Notes under the pieces: model-generated
Database searches by the model: none
What the model was told of the DNA's origin: nothing
What the model saw: only the letters and a program-made list of their open reading frames with translations
In this document: positions 1 through 11,661 of the stretch, piece by piece
Position numbering within the stretch: position 1 is the first letter of the stretch
Layout: every line of letters begins with the position of its first letter
Program-made: the position numbers and the translations under genes
NCBI GenBank assembly: GCA_903813345.2
Contig: CAIIXF020000005.1
Coordinates: forward strand, 26,169,375-26,233,374
DNA: 64,000 nt
Origin: Owenia fusiformis
Taxonomy: Eukaryota > Annelida > Polychaeta > Sabellida > Oweniidae
Direction: 5' to 3'

Positions 1-70
1 TTTTTCCTACATTATTAAATAGGGTGTTACATGTATCTCGGGCTTGTATGACTGCCAAAACTGGATATGC

Positions 71-260
71 TTGCCCGTAGCCAGCTTTAACCAGGAGGGG
101 GAGCTTTTTTCCAGGGGGGGAGCTTTTTCACAATTTTGGCTAAAAATCATGGGAAATATTCTCAGAATGGTGAAAACTGCATGATTTTGAAAGAATTTCT
201 GGCCAGGGGGGGAGCTTCCGCTCCCCCAGCTCTCCCAGCTCTTCCACTGGCTACGAGCCT
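71..260. mobile_element. MITE (family A), copy 1, with 7-bp target duplication
   Basis: A 190-bp non-coding element. Its ends are inverted (TTGCCCGTAGCC on the left, GGCTACGAGCCT on the right) and it is flanked by the perfect 7-bp direct repeat GATATGC at 64-70 and 261-267, as expected of a cut-and-paste insertion. The interior is rich in GGGGGAGCTT blocks. A second copy in reverse orientation lies at 23244-23423. No transposase is encoded, so it is non-autonomous. Confidence 0.8.
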
Positions 261-267
261 GATATGC

Positions 268-1470
268 ATATTATTTTTTGAAAATATCAATATTTTTATG
301 AAATTTCTTTCATTTACCTCTTGATTCTTGGCATCATACCAATATAGATCTAACAGCATTTGGTGAAATTTAGATCATCCATTTTGCCAATCACGTGCAC
401 AGTCACTGTATGATCACACATGACTCATTGACATGTAACTCAACCATGACTTCAAAGAAAGTTGTCTATCTCAATAATCTGCAAAAGCTAATAAGCCCAT
501 ATAAAGCAGATAGTTATTTATTTATTAGAAAATGTTTGGACATTTGCTGCTGAATATAGAAGAGAGCATCCAGCCCAAGATAGCAACGTCAAACATTGTA
601 GGAAGGGTGGCTGAAGCCACTGGCTATTAAAAATCAACTTTATATGAGATATTATGCTAGGATATTGATTTATTGATCCATAAAGACCCAAATGTTGCAT
701 TGAAATATTACCCTTAAAATGTTAAACAAAATGTGGCGAAAACACCTTAAATTGAAAAATCACTTACACAGTTCTTTGTGCAATAGTGTAAATCGAAAAA
801 ATGTAAAGATTTATTCAATTCTGAATACTATCTTCACTGTTATGTTTGATCAACAATTTAACCTAGGGCGCTGGACATCCTCCTAAGCAGGTGTCTAGAA
901 TCCGTACCTCCTTCTTCCCCCTGCTATAAGCAGTTAGCATTTTCCCGATTAAGAACTCGCAATTTGATTGGCTGTCGCAACACTGCGACAGATATCATGT
1001 ATACGTCATCGGCGCATAATAAGATCACGTGATTCAGTTTCAATCGGGCGCGTCCAACTTGGTTATAGCAGGGGGTAAAAAGAAAGAAGATATTCTGGAT
1101 TTTGAAGCCCTGTGATCGGAGGATGGGCGCTGGAGGACATAGAAAATACTGCTGGTAAGAATACATGTATGTGGTTGATATCATATCATTTTCTTATTTT
1201 TCTATTTCAAATTACCATAGACAGTTGTAGCCAGCGCCAGCCTTTTATGGATTCCCCAGCACTCTAATGATTACCTCCCTGGCATTACAGATAATTAGTC
1301 AGACATCTGTGCCAGAGCCTGGATTTGAACCCAGGACCTTGGTCATTTATATTTGAGATGAAAAAGTATATGGAAAACAAACATGTCTAATTAATTGCAC
1401 CATGAGAAGCTTGGACATGCAAATCTACATGATCTAAAACCGGATGTTACTACTAACATTTTTATCCCAT
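268..1470. other. Region upstream of the aminopeptidase gene; no coding exon identified
   Basis: No gene was recognised here. At 900-1160 the base composition becomes less AT-rich and contains an E-box. A splice-donor-like GTAAGA at 1155 follows an ATG at 1123, so this may be the promoter and 5' untranslated exon of the aminopeptidase gene; the ATG itself cannot be its start because the splice would create TGA. Around 1310-1345 a reverse-strand tRNA-type B-box-like string (GGTTCAAATCC) suggests an old tRNA-derived SINE fragment. Confidence 0.4.
1023..1034. promoter_or_regulatory. Palindromic E-box GATCACGTGATT upstream of the aminopeptidase gene
   Basis: The 12-mer GATCACGTGATT contains CACGTG, the core bound by bHLH-ZIP factors such as USF, MITF and TFE proteins. 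The identical 12-mer occurs at 31555-31566, between CLN8 and WASHC4. Functional use is inferred only from position and sequence. Confidence 0.4.
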
Positions 1471-2110
1471 CGAACGAAGTTCGGAGGGATATAGGGAACG
1501 CCTCCGTCCGTCCGTACGTCCGGGCAATAACTCAAATACCGTTGGCCCGATTTTATTCATATTTTGTACACATATACCCTATGGGAGTAAAAGTTCTGCT
1601 CGAAAGCCAATTTTCAAAATGGCCACTCATTTCAAAATGGCGGCCATTTTAGTGCGGAATTTACAGTAATTTAGGTGCAATATGTAAAACTGTAATAGCA
1701 ATATGTTTTAGATGTAAAAAAATTATATAGGACATTAATGAAGCTAGAAATGTAGATATTTAAGAAGCACATGGCAGCCATCTTGAAAATGGCGGTATTT
1801 ACTCGTTATTTTACGATTTTTGCTGTAACTCGAAAAGTAGTGGAGCGATTGGTATGTGAATACTGTAAGCATGGCACACTGTCTAATGACACTTTTGGTA
1901 GAAGGCGGTCATTTTTCAATATGGCCGCCATTTTAATGTATTTTACTATAACTTGAAAAGTAGTGGAGCGATTTTGTTCATATTTGGCATGTGAATACTA
2001 TAAGCATGGCACATGGTCTAATGACACTTTTGGTAGAAGGTGGCCATTTTGAAAAATGGCTGCCATTTTTGCTATATCCTTTGTTTGTAAAAATGCCATC
2101 CATGGCTGTT
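1470..2110 (+). repeat. Pearl/Helentron-like repeat with CGTCCG microsatellite and ~122-bp tandem units
   Basis: A short hairpin (CGAACGAAGTTCG) is followed by a CGTCCGTCCG run and then by diverged tandem units. In these, AAAAGTAGTGGAGCG recurs at about 1833 and 1955, and blocks of the type AATGGCCGCCATTTT recur. The layout of palindrome, microsatellite and central tandem repeats is known from bivalve pearl and Helentron-associated elements; the assignment is inference. It lies immediately 5' of the first traced aminopeptidase exon, so it is probably intronic. A related copy in reverse orientation is at 18420-18725. Confidence 0.55.
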
Positions 2111-2236
2111 CGATGGGATTCGCTACGCTTTGGCGTTGCCGTTGTTCTGGTTTCAGATATTTATTGTTGAAAAATTAACTGCCTTATAGTCATATCAAAA
2201 TCAAAGACATCAGGTGAAACGTTTATAATATTCCAG

Positions 2237-5200
2237 AAGTGCGTGTCAGCTGTTGCCTTGTATAGATGTCAATGAGGGAGATTATGATGGAGTTGTCATA
2301 GTAACAGATTGTAGCAGTAAATTAACTGGAAACCTTCAGGCTCTACAGGAGCCTTTGGAACAGTATAAACAGGTATGATATTTGATAATCATAGTAATAG
2401 GCAAATCTTGCATTTTAATATATTTTTATTATATATTTATGTCCAAACTTTGTATTAATATTTCTCTTGAAATACACACCCATGTGTATCTTTCTGAGTG
2501 ATTTTGAAATAAATGAAATGCTCATGCAAATTGACACCCAGTCACCCAGTAGGCAAAGCTTCTGCTTGATACATTGCATAAAAATACATTATTTATGCTT
2601 GTGCTTAAACAAAATATCTGAGTTCTCCATCATAAGTATATAATTTAGAATGGAAGAATATCAATTACAGTATGTTACAGTACAGTATTCATGATCTGCA
2701 TTTTGCTTTGTTAAACCAATGATTTATTCATAAATGGAATAATGGTTAAATTAAATTATATTCATTGCAATTCAATTGACTTTGTGATTCTTACAATAAT
2801 TTTGATAAGTACATCTCAACAGTCAAGTTTATTATCATAAGTTGTCAGTTTTTCTCAATAACATTTTAAGTGATTCTTGACTTTTTAGCGTATTAATTTC
2901 TGTACTTTATGATAATTCTGTTTTCATGAATAGAATATGATTGATAAATGATAAGACATTGATCATGATGTACTCATCAATAGTTACTTTTCCAGTATTT
3001 GAGTTTTATTAAAAATGTGTTCTACTTTACCCTGCTAGCATAATATGTATTAGAATGCACATGTTACTAGGCCTAAACTCTGTATTATTTTCAGATTGAT
3101 GCTAGTTTTGGCAAAGATGTATCTATACTGTACCTCCCATCATTGCCATCAAAAAGATTGGTAGGTCTGTTAATTATTTTAAACTGAAATTTATTTCAGT
3201 CATATTGCTATCATACATTTTATCTATCTTTTTGTTTTAGTTATTTTTGGATTGCAGCATTAGAGCATTGATTTATTCTGTATGTTCATGATAAGATAAA
3301 CGACCCACAAACATTGTGCTCCAAGATATTGTACCCAAAATTATATATGTGTAATGACCTTCGATAGGGTGTACCCAAGGATCGTTACATATGCATATAC
3401 CAATTTGTTTTGATAAATCATATAATATATGAGTGATATGCATAAAGGTGTTTTAGATTTTATCCTGAAGGAAATCATGCCTCTCAATTTATAATTTTTG
3501 AAGGAGAGTACAGTCAACTTTGTGGAGTAAATATTTTGATTTAATCAAAGTTCTTTATGATCATTTTAATTTATCCCTGGTTTAAAGAACAATTTTTTAT
3601 TTAGATTTTCTCTCCCACTGGACCATTGAACAGAGATCAGGATGATGTTAGAAGATTTGCTGATGCAGCTATCAAGGGAGTTAAACGGTATGAACTTGAA
3701 TCCCATAAATTACAACCTGATGTTTTTCACAAAAACACATATTTTACATGTACATGGTGGTCCAAAAAAAAATGGGACACTCGTATTTCAAAAATAAATA
3801 TTGATTTTCTTGAGGAAAACATGTCATATTATATACCAGTGGATAGGGAATTTACTTATCTTTAATTTGGTATACCATGAGTTCAAATTCATTTTAATGT
3901 CTGTCAACCAGCGTCCATAATATAGATGACGTCATTTTCGTTTCAAAACAGGTTTTCCGAAACTTGCAAAAACCAAGTTTTTTGTCAACTTGATTTACAT
4001 AAACAGTCTCTAAATATGTCCACCATTTTGATCAATTATAGCCCTCAATTTTGGCCTACACTGGTTAAATGCATCATTGACAGGCTGTTGAGACAGTGAA
4101 TTCGACTTCTCAATAATTCTGATCTTAAGGGACTGTTCGACTGAGTATAGATGTAAGGGGTTCATGATAAACCAATTCTGTTAGTTCTCCAAATATGCGG
4201 TAGTCGCAGATGTTGACATCGGATGATCCAATTATGTTGTTTTGGACCATCCTGATCATGAGCTCATTTTCGAATCATTACATTTTCTAACAAGATGGAG
4301 CTCCAAGCAATAGAGAGTGTCAAATGTTAAAAAGAAAATGTGCCTAGATTCATCCCCCTTAATCACTGCCTCGCCCAGATCACCCGATTACCTAACATCT
4401 GCGTATGTGTACGTTTCCACATACTGCAAATAATATATTTCCCAATGTCATTATGGGTATAACTGTCAGATACAATCATGTAGCAGTAAGAGTTGGACTG
4501 AAGAAAATAAGTGTTTTAAGATATACATACACATGTTTCTCACAATGCTGGTTCAGGACCAATAGTCTTACAACTGTTGACTATAGAAATACATGTTTCA
4601 GGGCACTGAGTGCTGGTTGCAAGGCCCCAATCCTGGTTAGACCAATTGATGATACCTTCCAATATGCAGGTCCAGTTGCCACATTAGGAGCCCTACATTC
4701 TCTCTACGTGGTAGGTTGTTTGAAGAAGGGGTCAAACCTGGGTCTGATCTTGCTTCAAGACCCTGGAGCCTGGGGGGGGGGTCACAAGGGCTTGTAGCTA
4801 GACAAGCCTGGGTCATGTCTAATGGGTCATGTCTGGTTGATTGTATTCCTCTATGATTTGAAAATATAAGGTACTCATATTTTTTAAACTATAACTGACC
4901 CAATAACCAAATTTAAAATCTTCAGGTTCTCAAGTCGAACACTTTTTAGAGGAAACAAATGTGTTCCATTTAGACAGAATTACTTTATTTTAGCCATTGG
5001 AGGTGAGAGAGGGCTGCCCAGACCGTGCGGCTAAAGTGTCTAAGATGGCAGTATGGTGCAATGATCTCAACAGAGTTACCACAAGTTTGAAGTGGATTGA
5101 AGCATTAGAATCCGGCAGGTATGGACAAAAGGAGGAAGGAGGTCTATTTTAGATCTTTTTATACCTAATGTATTTGAGGATTTTAAAGGGGCATACAGTC

Positions 5201-8200
5201 AAATTTTTCTATAATTTAAAACTGTTTGGCATTTAAAAATAAAGAAGAAACAAATGTTATATTATCCTCAAAAATCTTCTGTTTTGATTTTAAATTTCAA
5301 AATGATATAATATACCCATGGATCAGCTGTTTTTGGCACCTGGACCCATCCTAATATAAAGATGAAATTATTGTCTTTAGGACAGTATCTCTACATACAT
5401 GTAGTTAGATCTGACTTATATCTTCCACCAGGTGGTACCTTGATATATGGCTAAGACTATAGTTACCTTGGTCGCTATTGAATTTTACATGTACTAAAAA
5501 TAATCTAGAAATAAGCTAAATTAAAAAAAAAATTTGAAAGTTTTATGATTTGTGCTTTTAGGTTTGTTGCCCGAGATATAGGTGGCTCTGATCCTGAGAG
5601 AATGGCTGCCCCTAGAGTAGCAGAATATATCACTGATCTCTTCAAAGATACCAGTGTCAAGGTAAGATGCTTGTTGTATCGAGTAGTTCCTGTTTAGCTT
5701 TGTGATAGACATCTCTACAAACACATTTAATTTAATATTCTCTATACTGTGTGGTAGTCCTCTTAGTGAAATTGTATTCACCTGGTCATCCCTTTATTCT
5801 ATTTTCTGACATTTTTTCACATACGCACTCACGATGTTAAATGCTTTTTCTGGTTTGGAATTGAATAAGTTTTTTACATCAGTCGGTATGATACTGTATA
5901 AGTGGTAATTTTGCCTAATCATTTAATTTGCCTATTTCCTAATTTTTGCCAGGTTCGGACAATTAAATGTCGGAAATATTGTCTTTATAATGTTATCCAA
6001 TGGGAGGTTTCTTGTCATTAGGAAAATTAAAATTAGGAAAATGATGAAATTTGACCATTCGGAAAATTAACCACTCGGATTAAATACCACTTATACAGTA
6101 TTTTGCTCTGTCACTCCAGTCTCTCTGGCCCTTGGGAAATATATTACCCACTATGTATAAAACTCATACTTAATCCCTCCCAGTAAATAACTTCTATTTA
6201 TTCACTGTTATTAGGTTGATGTTTGGAGTGGTCAGGATGTGTTTGAAAGAGAATATCCCCTCTTAGCAGCAGTCAACAGGTGTGCAGCAGGTATGTAAAA
6301 CATTTCTAAAACAATCATATAATCCAAGAGGGGAAAACCCGAGAATTCAGAGAAGACATACACTGTACATGTATGTCTATAATGTGAATGTGTTTAAGAG
6401 CAAGCAAGAGACGTCATTACATGTATGTCTGTCATCTCTAGGCTCTTGGATTTTTCCTCCTCTTATATCATCCACCAAAGATGCACTGAACACATGCATA
6501 TAAAATACAATCTAAAACATATATGATTGCCACAAACAGTAGTACAGTGTACTGTTGGGACATGATAGTGTCATCTAGGATATATTGACATTGTACAATA
6601 TTTGATTCGGTTTTTTGTGACGATAAAATGACATTCCTGAAGAAGATTTATTGTTGATTATGGTTGTCAGTTTTGGCAGCTCAATATCAATTTTTCAAAG
6701 AAAAGTCCCAATTATCATATTTATTTTCAAGATTGGGTGACATTTCAGTTACACACAATCTTGAATAACTAAGTCTTTTTAATACAATTGCTTTTGATTC
6801 TAGGAGTAACTCGTCACCAGGGTCGTGTTGTTCACCTTGAATATGAGGGTGAGGGCCCCATTAACCAGACACTGTTCTTCGTAGGCAAGGTAGGCACTCG
6901 CTTAATTTTTTTTCAAAATTAATCGTCTTATTACTTTGACAAATAGACCTAGTTCTAAAAGGTTATCCAAATCTTTTTTTCAAATCGTTTGATTTACCAA
7001 ATGAGAAAAATAATATTTGAGCAAAACTATGCATGATTTTTGCACATTTAGAAAAATGATAAGAAGTGATTTAAATTATAATTATTACTTTGATATCTAA
7101 AGCAGTTTATCACCTTGTATTGTTTTAATGCATTTAATATATTGGCATCATAATGCAGAAATTAATGTAAATGTTGACATTCCAGGGTATCACATATGAC
7201 ACTGGTGGCGCTGACATCAAAGCTGGGGGTGTCATGGCAGGAATGCACCGAGACAAATGTGGTGCAGCGGCAGTTGCGGGCTTTTTCCAGGCAAGGAATA
7301 ATATCAAAATTGTCTCCATGAATTAGGAATTTTCAATCTTTTAAATAATATTTTCTGTCATTTACATCAAGATTTTATAAATTATTAAAAAATTTGTTCC
7401 CAAACTGCAAACCTTTAAACGTTTGAATAGACCTCCCAAGTGGAACACTTTTTCAGAACCCAAAGGAGTTCTACTTAGATTTAATTTTAATGAATGAGAT
7501 CACAGGCACAGGAACAAAAGTTGAACCCCCTGCCCCACTCACTGTGTACCAAAGAATAATCTCTGGTTCACATTGAGTGGGGGGTTGAACTCTTGTTCCT
7601 GTGAATAAGACATTAAAGGCAGAGCTCAAATTCTTGCTGCATTGTAATGGCTGTAACTAATTTGTGCCTTAGATTTACAAATTAATATTTCGTGTCCTTG
7701 CAGGTGCTAGCAGCTTCTAAGCCAAGGGGGATCAAATGCGTAGGAGTTCTGGCTATGGTCAGGAACAGTGTTGGCTCAGGTAAGCCGAAACTCATGTAAA
7801 CTAACATGTTATTATTTCATCATCAAGAAGCAGAAATGGTGATATATTGTTGTTAACGACTTCCATTTAGCAACAGTTGTTCAGCATCAGTGTTTGGCGT
7901 CTCTTGGAAATTGTTATTACACTTTTGTATGTGGTGACATTTCCCCAAGTTAATACCATGTTTCATTTTGAAACTAACCAACAACCTCCTTTTATTGGTA
8001 TGTTCAAATTTTTGACGAGAAGGCCTAACTGTTCACTGACATATATGAACTTTTCCATACACAGCTGCTATGTTAAAATATCTTTTTGATCATTAATATA
8101 TGTGTTTTAAGATTGTTATGTGGCGGATGAGATCATAACCTCACGTGCTGGTGTACGAGTGCGCGTGGGTAACACAGATGCAGAAGGCAGGATGGTCATG

Positions 8201-9947
8201 TCTGACCTCCTGTGCCATATGAAAGAAAAGGCTATAGGTCAACCCAACCCTCAAATCTTCACCATTGCCACATTGACAGGACATGCAATCAGAGCAATGG
8301 GGGACAAATATTCAGTAAGTTGTTCACAATATCTTCCTTATAGATGATATATCCTCTGAATGCTACTTTTATTGGTTCAGGTGGAGCCTGATTGGCCCAA
8401 AAATGACCAAAAGCACTTGAAAGTGCTCTTATGGAGAAAAACTGTGATTTTGTAAGAATTTTTGGCCAAAGGGGTGACTTCTGTGTTTTTGCTTCCTACA
8501 GTATCCCTTACATTGTGTCAAGACGGGATATTTAAATCTGAGTTTAGCCCACAATGCAAGTAAAGTCTCAAATCAATTTCCAGTATGTTTTGTAATGTAT
8601 CAACCATAAGTACTACTGGCTGTTAGGTGAAATAATGGCCACTACTGGTTTTTACTACATTGAACCTGTTATCATACAGTGTTCAGAATAATTTTAGCAT
8701 AACAAATATTTGGCGTTTAATTTAAAGGTTTAACTTTTAGTGCAACAAAACATTTTTGAATTTTTTAGAAGCCTTTTATGATGTCATTATTGTCTATAAT
8801 ACATTGAATATTTATTTATTTCAACAGATTGTCATGGACAATGGCCCTGCCAGACTGAATGGGACAGCTCAGCAAATTCAAACAGCCGGCCATGCTATGG
8901 GAGATCCCTTTGAGATCTCTACAATCAGACGAGAGGTAATAAAATCATATATTTTCTTTTAAAAGAGTTGTAGAGCTCACATCGAAGAATTCTTTCTATT
9001 ATGTTGCTTTGAAAGTAAATCAGAATTTGTTTCTTACATTCAGTAGTTTTTTGTCTCTATTTTGTCTGTTAAAAAATATAAAAGTTTGGCTCAGAAATTA
9101 AAATTACTCTACATATGATTTTGTGCTTCAGGATTACGAATTCTGTGCTGCCCCCTCGGAGTATGAGGATGTCCTACAGTGCAATAATGCCCCCTCGACT
9201 ATGACCGCCAGAGGGCACCAGTTCCCAGCAGCCTTTATGATTGTATCATCTGGATTAGACAAGGTATAAAGCAAATATGTTCATGCAATATCTACTCATC
9301 TTACAATAACTTTTTTCGCAAGTTTTATTGCTTTTGGTCAATACACCGTCAATACATTTTTTATCAATACAAAAATTAAGAGAGGCGTGTAGGCCTAATA
9401 TGCTGTGCTGTTTTTAATCACATAGTAATCCCAGGATAGTACTACATTGACCAATCAGAACACTTGGATTCTAGCTATGATATGATAAGCTACTTTATTA
9501 CTTCCCATGTTGGTCTCCATTCAATGTGGCTCCAAAATACAAAATTCATTATTACATTCAAATGTTCAATCTTGATATAATAATATACAAAAGTCTTTTA
9601 GTAAAAAGTAACATCAAAAACGTAATTGTTGTAATAAGCATTTTAGAAATTTTAAATCCAGGGTTTTTACTTTACTTTACTTTTTGGTCAGTCAAAGTGG
9701 AAAAGGTCACTGCTTTTGTAAAACAGAACTGTCTATTAAAATTATTCACTATCAACAGTTGTAGAAAATAAAACATTCTGTACACATATTTTCATATTGA
9801 ATTTTTCAGCATGGGGTAGACTCTGAGAAACCACTGAAGTATTCACATATGGACATTGCTGGGTCCAGTGGGCCATTCCCTGGAGTCCCTACTGGGGCAC
9901 CCATAGTTGCCTTGGCAACCAACTACCTGAAGGATAGGCTGAATTAA
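2237..9947 (+). CDS. M17 leucyl-aminopeptidase-like protein (W07G4.4-type), 14 exons, 5' exon missing
   Basis: This is a cytosolic-type metallo-aminopeptidase of family M17, which removes N-terminal residues using two metal ions. Exons: 2237-2372, 3095-3160, 3605-3687, 4602-4710, 4994-5118, 5562-5661, 6215-6290, 6804-6889, 7186-7290, 7704-7779, 8112-8314, 8828-8935, 9132-9263, 9810-9947; all junctions are in phase. They encode 513 aa plus a stop. Family members are about 520 aa, so only some 10 N-terminal residues are missing. The M17 signatures are intact: GKGITYDTGG with IKAGG (metal Lys and Asp, catalytic Lys), MHRDKCGAA (metal Asp) and NTDAEGR (metal Asp and Glu, catalytic Arg), so it should be active. 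The exon at 7186-7290 ends in a GC donor (CAG|GCAAGG). The start codon was not found: the frame of the first listed exon runs into a stop upstream and needs a preceding exon that leaves two bases. The gene symbol is left blank because vertebrate orthology is unclear. Confidence 0.92.
4012..4340 (-). pseudogene. Decayed Tc1/mariner/IS630-type transposase C-terminus in aminopeptidase intron 3
   Basis: Reading the minus strand from about 4128 down to 4012 gives a short open stretch ending CRPKLRAIIDQNGGHI followed by a stop. This matches the typical C-terminal end of IS630/Tc1/mariner transposases, in which a Cys-rich helix is followed by GGHI/F. The surrounding 3.75-4.35 kb continues as broken sequence. 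It starts near a GGTCCAAAAAAAAATGGGAC string at 3759, of the sort found at mariner-type ends. No intact frame remains. The recognition rests on pattern memory only. Confidence 0.5.
5894..6098. mobile_element. MITE (family B) with CTGTATAAGTGGTA termini, TA flanks
   Basis: Inverted ends CTGTATAAGTGGTA and TACCACTTATACAG enclose about 205 bp, flanked by TA on both sides as in Tc1/mariner-type insertions. It sits in the aminopeptidase intron between the exons at 5562 and 6215. A second copy is at 21980-22181, where the right terminal repeat has been amplified into a minisatellite. Confidence 0.8.
7505..7605. repeat. Foldback (hairpin) element, ~100 bp
   Basis: The two arms, with GTTGAACCCCC/GGGGGTTGAAC cores and CACAGGAAC/GTTCCTGTG ends, are near-perfect reverse complements with a short loop. 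It is intronic in the aminopeptidase gene (between exons at 7186 and 7704) and is probably a palindromic MITE. Confidence 0.65.
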
Positions 9948-10092
9948 GCTTGCCAACTGTCTGCTCCATCTATATTCATCTTTTGGAATAAGGACAGTTA
10001 TTTAGACATGACTTGGACTCTTAATTCTCTTGATGGTAATACGCCAAATAATTAGAAGCATTAATTCTTAATTGATAATAAGTACAGTTTTT

Positions 10093-10275
10093 ATGTCACC
10101 ACCACAAGTGGTTGTTTTGGTCTCCAACTTTTTTGTGTATGGTGGTTGGTGTTATTGGATATAGCAGTTATTGTTCAGCTGCCTGTCTCTGGTCAGGTTG
10201 GAAGAATTTAAACAAGGCATTAACATGCAAACATTTACCACCTGCCATTTCTTTCAGACACTGACCACCAAACAC
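10093..10275. mobile_element. Dispersed TGTCACCACC-type element, rearranged copy in aminopeptidase 3'UTR
   Basis: The left part (TATGTCACCACCACAAG... TCTCCAACTTTTTTGTG) matches the other family copies at 35441, 37656, 48046, 50694 and 62119. A second piece at about 10213-10275 is the family's right part in reverse orientation (contains ACCACCTGCCATTT). The copy therefore looks like an inverted, partial pair. It lies between the stop codon and the distal poly(A) signal. Confidence 0.6.
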
Positions 10276-10372
10276 GGTTGTAGACTATCCCAAAATGTTA
10301 GATTTGTGGGGGTTACATAAAAATGTTGGAACCACCAAGTATCATGTGCTATTGAATATCATAACACAGTGA

Positions 10373-10378
10373 AATAAA
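10373..10378 (+). terminator. Candidate proximal poly(A) signal of the aminopeptidase gene
   Basis: AATAAA about 430 bp after the stop codon, followed within 10-30 bp by GT-rich sequence. Whether this or the signal at 11078 is used cannot be decided from sequence alone. Confidence 0.4.
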
Positions 10379-11077
10379 ATGTGCAACTGATAGCTTTATT
10401 GAATACTCATGCAGTTTAAGCCTTATACAATAATGAACAGTAAGAAATGGATAGAAACTGGTCTCTTCTAATTTAGTTTTGGTTTTAATTGTTAATCCAA
10501 TAGCAATAGGTAGACTAGAAATGTAAAATTCTCCATTCGTGCATCTCAGTCATGCTTCAACTCAACATCTCAGCAAAAGAAACATAAAAAGCTTATTTAA
10601 TTATCTGTGCTTTGTGCTAGAAGTTCCTCCTATTCTGCTACATACGTTTATTGTGAAACAGTAAAAACTGAAAATCAATATGGCCACCAAAATTAAGTGG
10701 CACCAGTGATCAGTCGAACGTGAGTTTTTACCACAATGTAACCACGTACAAGCCATGTATCATTTTCTCAGCTTTTAAATGAAAATTATGTGTGACATGA
10801 CTGAACAAATCACTGAAATTTTGAATATATGTATCTGTTTCCCTGGTGGATAATTATAAATACAAGTGCGACCATTGAGCCAATGGAAGATTTCAATCCA
10901 TTTCTTCATGGCCATGCTGCTAATATTAGATTATCATTATGTATGGTGCCCTTAAATTAGTTTGGTTATGACTTCTTTCACCCAGATCCTTGTTTCTTTT
11001 ACACTGGGCTTCTATTTCAAAAGTGTACTTGTATCATTGTATGAGCTGCTTGTCATGAACTCGCCACCAAACAGACC

Positions 11078-11083
11078 AATAAA
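11078..11083 (+). terminator. Candidate distal poly(A) signal of the aminopeptidase gene
   Basis: AATAAA about 1.1 kb after the stop codon, followed by TGTATATTTGTTT-type U/GU-rich sequence. It is the last good signal before the repeat nest that starts near 11.2 kb. Confidence 0.45.
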
Positions 11084-11661
11084 GTATATTTGATAAACAT
11101 GTATATTTGTTTATTATTCACTTTAATAATACATTCAAATTTGTTCATTTCTTCTACAGTACATTTCTTTAATTGAAAGTAGAATTAGCTTTCCAAAATG
11201 TAACAAGGCACAGACGTGAACAATATCGTACCTAAAACACAGCATTGTGGTCTTGTTGACCAAGAAAGCAATATGGCCACAGAAAAGTTAATCAGCTCTA
11301 GAACTTATCACTGTGTAACATATGTAAAAGTTTGAACGGTTTGGCTGGAAACCTGTAGACAAGCCTCGATAGACAAGATTTTAGGACGGAAAATCTAAAA
11401 TGGCAGCCTTAACATTTACCCAGAATGCCCAAAAACTAATCAGTTCTTGACGTTGATATGTAGAAACATCCCTGAAAATTTCAGATGAATCCCTCAAATG
11501 GTTTGGCTGGAAACCTGTAGACAAGTCTTGAAAGTGAAGATTTTAGGACGGAAAATCCAAAATGGCCACCTTAAAATTTACCCAGAATGCCCAAAAACCA
11601 ATCAGTTCTTGACGTTGATATGTAGAAACATCCCTGAAAATTTCAGATGAATCCCTCAAAT

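Noticed and set aside
1123-1154. ATG exon (MGAGGHRKYC) followed by a good donor GTAAGA, as first coding exon of the aminopeptidase
   Set aside because: It leaves TG, and the next exon starts with A, so the junction reads TGA. It may still be an untranslated exon.
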